The notes under the pieces were generated by a model, which was not told where the DNA came from, ran no database searches, and was given only the letters and a program-made list of their open reading frames with translations. From assembly GCA_004193285.1 (NCBI GenBank), contig SECP01000009.1, positions 124,001 to 188,000 on the forward strand: 64,000 nucleotides of DNA, read 5' to 3'. Shown piece by piece: positions 59,867 to 64,000 of this stretch. The position numbers and the translations under genes were made by a program. This DNA comes from Myxococcales bacterium (GTDB taxonomy: Bacteria; Myxococcota_A; Polyangia; Polyangiales; Polyangiaceae). How positions within the stretch are numbered: position 1 is the first letter of the stretch; every line of letters starts with the position of its first letter.

Positions 59867-60559
59867 TCAGCCTGTTCGAGGCGACGGCGCATCCAGCCGC
59901 CTGGACGCGTCACGCACCGCCCGTCGGGCCCGATAAACCCGCGTCCAAACTGTATTGAGCGGAACATTCTGCAGGCGCGCGATCTCTTCGCCGCTTCGCC
60001 CCTCCAGATCCACCAGCACGAAAGCGAGCTGCTGAGCCTCGCTCAACCTGCCCAAAACCCGACTAATGAGCGTCACCTGCTCGCGCGCTTCGGCCCTTCG
60101 AGCCGGCGTTTGCACGTCCGGGGTCAACCCTTCGAGTGGAGCCAGCGATTCCACGACTACGACGTGCCTAATCCACGCCAAACGTCGGTAGCCGCGCACT
60201 TTGCGGCGAGCTATTTGATAAAGCCACGCCTTGGGATTTTCGCCTCGGGCCGTGTCGTAGCGCCGAAACGCGATGACGAAGACTTCTTGTACCAAGTCTT
60301 CGATATCTGCCCTCCTGACTCCGAACGCACGGACCCAGCGCCGGACGTCAGTCGCAAAGTGCCGGTAGAGCTGGTCGAGCTCGGCTCGCGCTCTGGGCGC
60401 GTCGAAGCGCTCCACCGCGACCGGTGTCAATTCGCGGCCGGCCGCGAGCACTCGAGGTTTTCCGAGCCGCACGCGACCGATCAAGGGACCGCCCACGACC
60501 GGCCTTATTGCAAAGCGACCGTGCGCGCTTTCCGTACGTCGATTGGGCGCCGCGAACAC
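59867..60559 (-). CDS. ECF RNA polymerase sigma factor
   Basis: 230 residues from a GTG at 60559 with GGAGG 5 nt upstream. An N-terminal extension of about 55 residues is unusual. Region 2: LDQLYRHFATDVRRWVRAFG, DIEDLVQEVFVIAFRR, AWLYQIARRKVRGYRR; region 4: LSEAQQLAFVLVDLEGRSGE and NTVWTRVYRARRAVRD. No anti-sigma directly after it; next come the esterase and the DUF1592/1552 genes, the likely targets or partners (inference). Distinct from the ECF at 62111. Confidence 0.93.
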   Translation of the reverse strand: MFAAPNRRTESAHGRFAIRPVVGGPLIGRVRLGKPRVLAAGRELTPVAVERFDAPRARAELDQLYRHFATDVRRWVRAFGVRRADIEDLVQEVFVIAFRRYDTARGENPKAWLYQIARRKVRGYRRLAWIRHVVVVESLAPLEGLTPDVQTPARRAEAREQVTLISRVLGRLSEAQQLAFVLVDLEGRSGEEIARLQNVPLNTVWTRVYRARRAVRDASRRLDAPSPRTG

Positions 60560-60588
60560 CCAGCCTCCCTCGGGCTACCGCCGGCGGC

Positions 60589-61428
60589 TCACGGCAGGCT
60601 GGCGGGCGCAATGCTGACGTCGTCGATGAACACGCGGAAAGGCGCCGGGTCGACGTCGTGGGAGGAGATGCCGCAGAAGAAGACGACTTGGGCGTCTTTC
60701 GCGGTGGGGCGAGCCCCGCTGTCCAATACGGGGTTTCCGTCTTGCAGCACGATCACGCGGCCGTCGGCGCTGGGCGTGCTGCGGTAGAGCGCCTCTACGT
60801 GCACCCATTGCCCGATCGGAAACGACGTCACGGCGGGCGCAGACGTGAAGTCATGGCTCTCGTGCTCGTAGAGCCGAAGCCGCGGCACCTCGCCGTCCAC
60901 CGCGACCAGGTCGATGTCGTAGCGGTCGACGTCCCCGCCGTTGGAGAGCTTCATGATCACGGCCGCCAGCGTTTGCGGAGCGACAGGCAAGAAGTACCAT
61001 GCACCGTACCGCCCTTCTGCGAGCTCCAGATCTCGACCCATCACGGCCTGATGCAGCTCACCGTCCGTCGCGGAGATCGTTGCTTCGATAGCGTGCGTCC
61101 CCGACCGCGCGAGCTCCTCGGTGATCTCGACCGTGCCGGAGGCCTGGGCAAAGCGGCGACCGCGAAGATCCGAGAGCCACTGCGTGAAGTCCCCGGTCTC
61201 TTGATCCGCGCTCCACCCTGTCCACGGCTCCCCGGCGGCCCCGCCGAGCGCTTCGCCTGCCCCGCCCGAGTCAGGCGCGCCGCCAGCGCCACCGGGAGCG
61301 CCGGGCGGGCTCCCTTTTTGTTCACCCAGGTCCGCGTCGGAAACGAGCGCGTCCGCGTATCCGACCGGCACGTAGCGCTCGCAAGCGAACGCCAGCAGCG
61401 CCAAGGTCGCTACGCGGCGCGCACTCAA
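60589..61428 (-). CDS. lipoprotein with a concanavalin/lyase-like jelly-roll domain
   Basis: 279 residues from a TTG at 61428 that overlaps the stop of the membrane protein gene (TTGA). Short signal with lipobox LAFAC (Cys16), a Gly/Ala linker, then a beta-rich domain like those of polysaccharide lyases or LamG/concanavalin modules: GDFTQWLSDLRGRRFAQ, GTHAIEATISATDGE, GRYGAWYFLPV and PIGQWVHVEALYRST. Probably binds or acts on carbohydrate at the surface (family level only). The frame upstream to 61971 is the shadow of the next gene. Confidence 0.82.
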   Translation of the reverse strand: MSARRVATLALLAFACERYVPVGYADALVSDADLGEQKGSPPGAPGGAGGAPDSGGAGEALGGAAGEPWTGWSADQETGDFTQWLSDLRGRRFAQASGTVEITEELARSGTHAIEATISATDGELHQAVMGRDLELAEGRYGAWYFLPVAPQTLAAVIMKLSNGGDVDRYDIDLVAVDGEVPRLRLYEHESHDFTSAPAVTSFPIGQWVHVEALYRSTPSADGRVIVLQDGNPVLDSGARPTAKDAQVVFFCGISSHDVDPAPFRVFIDDVSIAPASLP

Positions 61429-62114
61429 CGGCTGCCTTCCGCCAGCGCACGCGTGGCAAGCTCGCGGTAGCGACCGTGCGGGTACAGCGCTAGGTAAGAC
61501 TTCGCCAGCTTGCCCTCGCGCCCGTTGCGAAGCGCGGTCGATGCTCGAATCCGCAGCGCGAGCGCTTCCTCCGCCAAGGGGCTCCCCGGCGCGACCGGCT
61601 CTCGCTCGAGCAGGGACAGAGCACGGGCCGCGTCGCCGTCTTGGCTCAAGGCGCGAGCGGCTTCGTGGACGCGGGCGACGTCCGTCCGCGGCGGCGGCGC
61701 TACGTGAGCTAGAGCGCGGGCCGCGGCGGGGCGCGCGCTGCTCCGTGGCGTGGGCTCCGGGGGCGGTGGCAGCGGCTCCTCGGGCGCCCTCGGGGCGACG
61801 TTCGCGCGCGGCTCGGCTGGCGCGCGTGGAGGCGCCGGAGCCGGTGAGCTGACCACCGCCGGCGGACTGGAGCTCGTCAGCTGCGACCCGAGCGCTCCGA
61901 GCCCCGCGGCGCCTGCTCCCGCGGCCACCAGCATCACCGCGTACCCGAAGCGCGGCGCCCAGCGAACCCACGGGCGCGCGGGAGCAGCGTCCAGCGCCCG
62001 GCGAATACGGCGTGCGCGCTCCTCGGACGGAGCGGTGGCACCCACCGACTCGATCAGGGCGTGCGCCCGCTGGGTCAGGTAATCACTGGCGGGCTCGTCC
62101 AGCAGGCGCTTCAT
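61425..62114 (-). CDS. single-pass membrane protein, probable partner of the ECF sigma factor
   Basis: 229 residues. A cytoplasmic N-terminal part of about 55 residues (MKRLLDEPASDYLTQRAHAL and EERARRIRRALDAA), one membrane helix (FGYAVMLVAAGAGAAGLGAL), a Pro/Ala-rich periplasmic linker and a C-terminal TPR-like stretch (AARALSLLEREPVAPGSPL, KSYLALYPHGRY). Start ATG overlaps the sigma stop (ATGA). Position and topology suit an anti-sigma or regulator, but no zinc motif or known anti-sigma domain is seen. The C-terminal part resembles the YbgF-type TPR helper of some myxobacterial ECF operons. Confidence 0.8.
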   Translation of the reverse strand: MKRLLDEPASDYLTQRAHALIESVGATAPSEERARRIRRALDAAPARPWVRWAPRFGYAVMLVAAGAGAAGLGALGSQLTSSSPPAVVSSPAPAPPRAPAEPRANVAPRAPEEPLPPPPEPTPRSSARPAAARALAHVAPPPRTDVARVHEAARALSQDGDAARALSLLEREPVAPGSPLAEEALALRIRASTALRNGREGKLAKSYLALYPHGRYRELATRALAEGSR

Positions 62115-62764
62115 GGTGCGGGCTCGCTACCTTCCGCCTGCGCTAGCAGCGTCATGAAGTCGCGCCGGGCGTGGTGGAGCCGTGTGTAAATGGTGTTCAA
62201 CGCGACGCCCTCCAGTTGCGCGATTTCCTCGCAGCTGTATCCCTCGACCTCGAATAGGAAGAAGGCGACGCGGCGGCGCTCGGTCATCTTCGATAAAATC
62301 AGCTGGATTTGTCGGCGAGATTCTCGCCGCTCGTACGCCTCGACAGGGCTCGGCTCGGTTGCTCGGGACGGCGAAAGCTCGGGGTCCAAATGCAGCGCCC
62401 GGCGCAGCCACACCTTGCGGCGATGGGACCGAGTCACGTTTTGCGCGATTCGGTAGAGCCACCCGGCGGTGTTGCCGCCTTCGAACTGGCTCAGCCGCCG
62501 ACGCGCGATGAGGAAGGTCTCCTGCGCCAAGTCGTCCAGATCCGCGGCTGGGCAGCCGAGGGCTCTGACCCAGCGTGTCACATGGTGGAAGTAACCAGCG
62601 TAAAGCTGCTCGAAATCCCGTGCGCTCAGAAAAGGCGCACCTTCGCCCCTGACGCCTGCTTCGGGCGCCCCCTCGATCAGTGCTGTCGAGGCACGCACGT
62701 CTGGGTATGTCGCGGGAGCGCTTCGTCCTTCCACGAGGCCGCCAACAAAGATCATTTTTCCCAA
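62111..62764 (-). CDS. ECF RNA polymerase sigma factor
   Basis: 217 residues. Region 2: FEQLYAGYFHHVTRWVRALG, DLDDLAQETFLIARRRL, AGWLYRIAQNVTRSHRRK; region 4: MTERRRVAFFLFEVEGYSCE, EIAQLEGVALNTIYTRLHHA. ATG at 62764; about 45 residues of N-terminal extension. Stop overlaps the start of the membrane protein (ATGA), a usual sigma/partner arrangement. The start of this gene overlaps the end of the exported protein gene by 13 bp, so all are one operon. Confidence 0.93.
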   Translation of the reverse strand: MGKMIFVGGLVEGRSAPATYPDVRASTALIEGAPEAGVRGEGAPFLSARDFEQLYAGYFHHVTRWVRALGCPAADLDDLAQETFLIARRRLSQFEGGNTAGWLYRIAQNVTRSHRRKVWLRRALHLDPELSPSRATEPSPVEAYERRESRRQIQLILSKMTERRRVAFFLFEVEGYSCEEIAQLEGVALNTIYTRLHHARRDFMTLLAQAEGSEPAP

Positions 62765-63717
62765 ACGGGGATGCGAAGACCCAGGCTAAGCCCCACCCAC
62801 CAGCGTGGGGTCTCCGCCACGACCTGCCCCGGCTCCACGCGCGCCAGGTAAGTACGCGGAAAGTAGCTGAAAGTCGGGCCCAGATCGGCCTGCAGGTGCG
62901 AGCTCGCCCGGAGGCGCAGCGCGGCGTTCAGACCCAGGCCCACGTTGAGACGAGTCCCGGAAGAGGCGCGCGGGACCTGCTCGCCCTCGAAATGCAAAAG
63001 GTCGAACGCTGGACCGCCCTCCACCGCGAAGCCTAGAAGCCCCGGGCTCGTCTCCCACCCCAGGAGGAGGCTGCACGGGAACCGCCACCATCTCAGTGGC
63101 GAGGGAGCGCCGTCCGCCTGCCCGGGATGGGTCGGAGTCGCGATGCTGCCGAGCAAGCTGAGCCCCAACGAGCCACGTCGAAACGAGGCCCCGACGCCGG
63201 CGCTGGTGACGACCAGACTCGCGCCGGGAGCGGACTCCACGCGGAGGAAAGAGCGCAAGGCGAGCGAGTACGGGGGCTTTGTCGGGGCCGGCGCGGGCGC
63301 TGCGGGCGCTGGTGGCGCCGGCGGCGCTTCTACGGCCTCCGCCGGAGCCGCGCCCGACTCCGCTTCCGGCGCGGCTTCGGAAAGGCTGAGCAACACGAAC
63401 ACGGCGACGACGCGCGCGCGCTCCCAACAGCGCCGCTCCGCGTCCGCCACGACGCGGGAGGCGCCATTGACGCTCACGCTATAGCTTTCGCCGAGATCTC
63501 GGATGCGCGCCACGAGCGGAGCGGGACCGGGCACGAGCCGGTAGTCGGTCAGAAGAGGCGCGAGCGCCTGTTCTACGAGGCTCTGGTTGGGACACGCCGA
63601 GTCCACCTCCAGCCCCAAGACGGGCGAGTCTTGCGCGGAAGCGCGGCCCGACGCGAGCAGGAGCGCGATCGCCACCGAGACTGCGGTCGCTCGATACACC
63701 GGAACAACTCGCCGCAT
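62752..63717 (-). CDS. exported beta-barrel-like protein of unknown function
   Basis: 321 residues from ATG 63717; a longer frame to 63816 is not convincing. Signal peptide RATAVSVAIALLLASGRASA. A small N-terminal part with two Cys (VDSACPNQSLVEQALAPLL), a Pro/Ala linker (APPAPPAPAAPAPAPTKPP), then a C-terminal half with alternating hydrophobic segments (SLGLSLLGSIATPT, LNVGLGLNAALRL, WWVGLSLGLRIPVW) that ends in an aromatic-Glu-Lys, like outer-membrane barrels. First gene of the eleven-gene train. Confidence 0.8.
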   Translation of the reverse strand: MRRVVPVYRATAVSVAIALLLASGRASAQDSPVLGLEVDSACPNQSLVEQALAPLLTDYRLVPGPAPLVARIRDLGESYSVSVNGASRVVADAERRCWERARVVAVFVLLSLSEAAPEAESGAAPAEAVEAPPAPPAPAAPAPAPTKPPYSLALRSFLRVESAPGASLVVTSAGVGASFRRGSLGLSLLGSIATPTHPGQADGAPSPLRWWRFPCSLLLGWETSPGLLGFAVEGGPAFDLLHFEGEQVPRASSGTRLNVGLGLNAALRLRASSHLQADLGPTFSYFPRTYLARVEPGQVVAETPRWWVGLSLGLRIPVWEK

Positions 63718-63833
63718 GGCGCGCCTCACGTCAAGAGCAGTGTGCGTGGAATTCGTTTCGCTCGCATAGAAGGGAACCGGCCCGGCTCGGCATACCCAGG
63801 CACGCACTCCCTCCACCCCGTGCGTACCACCCC

Positions 63834-64000
63834 ATGAGCTACCTCTCTCCGCGTGCCGGACGGGCTACGACGATGCTTGCTTGCGGAGCGCTCGCCGCCT
63901 GCACCGCGCAAATCAAGGACGCCCCCTCCGCGGAAGGGACAGCGGCCGCCGCGGGCCAAGTGCCCGGTTCAGCTGGCAGCTCGGTCGGAGGCTCCGCCGG
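63834..64000 (+). CDS. lipoprotein, N-terminal fragment (runs off window)
   Basis: ATG at 63834 gives MSYLSPRAGRATTMLACGAL, lipobox ALAAC (Cys23), then a Gly/Ala/Ser-rich linker open to the window edge (about 55 residues seen). Composition matches the start of other DUF1592-type or Gly/Ala-linker lipoproteins here. Divergent from the exported protein gene, 116 bp apart. Confidence 0.65.
   Translation, partial: MSYLSPRAGRATTMLACGALAACTAQIKDAPSAEGTAAAAGQVPGSAGSSVGGSA

Noticed and set aside
60589..61971. 460-residue frame over the lipoprotein and the upstream gene
   Set aside because: The first 180 residues are an Arg/Ala-rich shadow of the membrane protein. The lipobox start at 61428 fits the TTGA overlap.

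Overview
This is a very GC-rich, densely coded bacterial chromosome segment. The content points to a myxobacterium (Myxococcota, probably a Polyangiales/Sorangium-type lineage). The supporting signs are many secreted lipoproteins with Gly/Ala-rich linkers after the lipobox Cys, an exported esterase with a MYXO-CTERM-like tail, a Hanks-type Ser/Thr kinase, several ECF sigma factors, very large TPR proteins and DUF1592/DUF1552 secreted proteins. The species cannot be named from the sequence alone.

Layout: 1-3.6 kb holds the proteostasis operon tig-clpP-clpX on the minus strand, with clpX cut by the window edge. At 3.6-4.1 kb a two-gene operon of small unknown proteins, with its own terminator, is divergent from parA-parB (4.3-5.9 kb). 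At 6-16.3 kb are a nine-repeat Cys-rich lipoprotein, glnD-TPR-nudix, an exported metalloprotease, bioB and cysS. From 16.29 to 21.66 kb lies a 5.4 kb island integrated in the 3' end of tRNA-Phe. It is flanked by 38 bp direct repeats and carries a decayed toxin-antitoxin pair, an IS21-family remnant, a tyrosine recombinase with a frameshift, and one large intact cargo gene joining a calcineurin-like phosphoesterase to a GAF-like domain. This is the best candidate for an undescribed system.

At 21.8-33.3 kb are an orphan PilT-type ATPase, several lipoproteins, a response regulator, uxaC, and an operon of a lipoprotein, a histidine phosphatase, XPB helicase and Bax1 nuclease. At 33.6-35.8 kb a RecA-fold protein with an altered Walker A motif precedes an apparently active DinB polymerase, an arrangement resembling imuA-imuB. 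At 36-50.5 kb are a conserved-looking hypothetical, tRNA-Leu(CAG), a Ser/Thr kinase, a YCII-type protein with an ECF42-type sigma factor, an 1823-residue TPR protein, and the coupled pyrC-carA-rimO operon.

From 63.7 down to 50.7 kb eleven genes run in one direction on the minus strand: an exported protein, an ECF sigma factor with a membrane partner, a lipoprotein, a second ECF, an esterase, and two DUF1592/DUF1552 pairs in mirror order around a lipoprotein. This looks like an envelope or secretion locus under its own sigma factors. A further lipoprotein starts at 63.83 kb and runs off the window.
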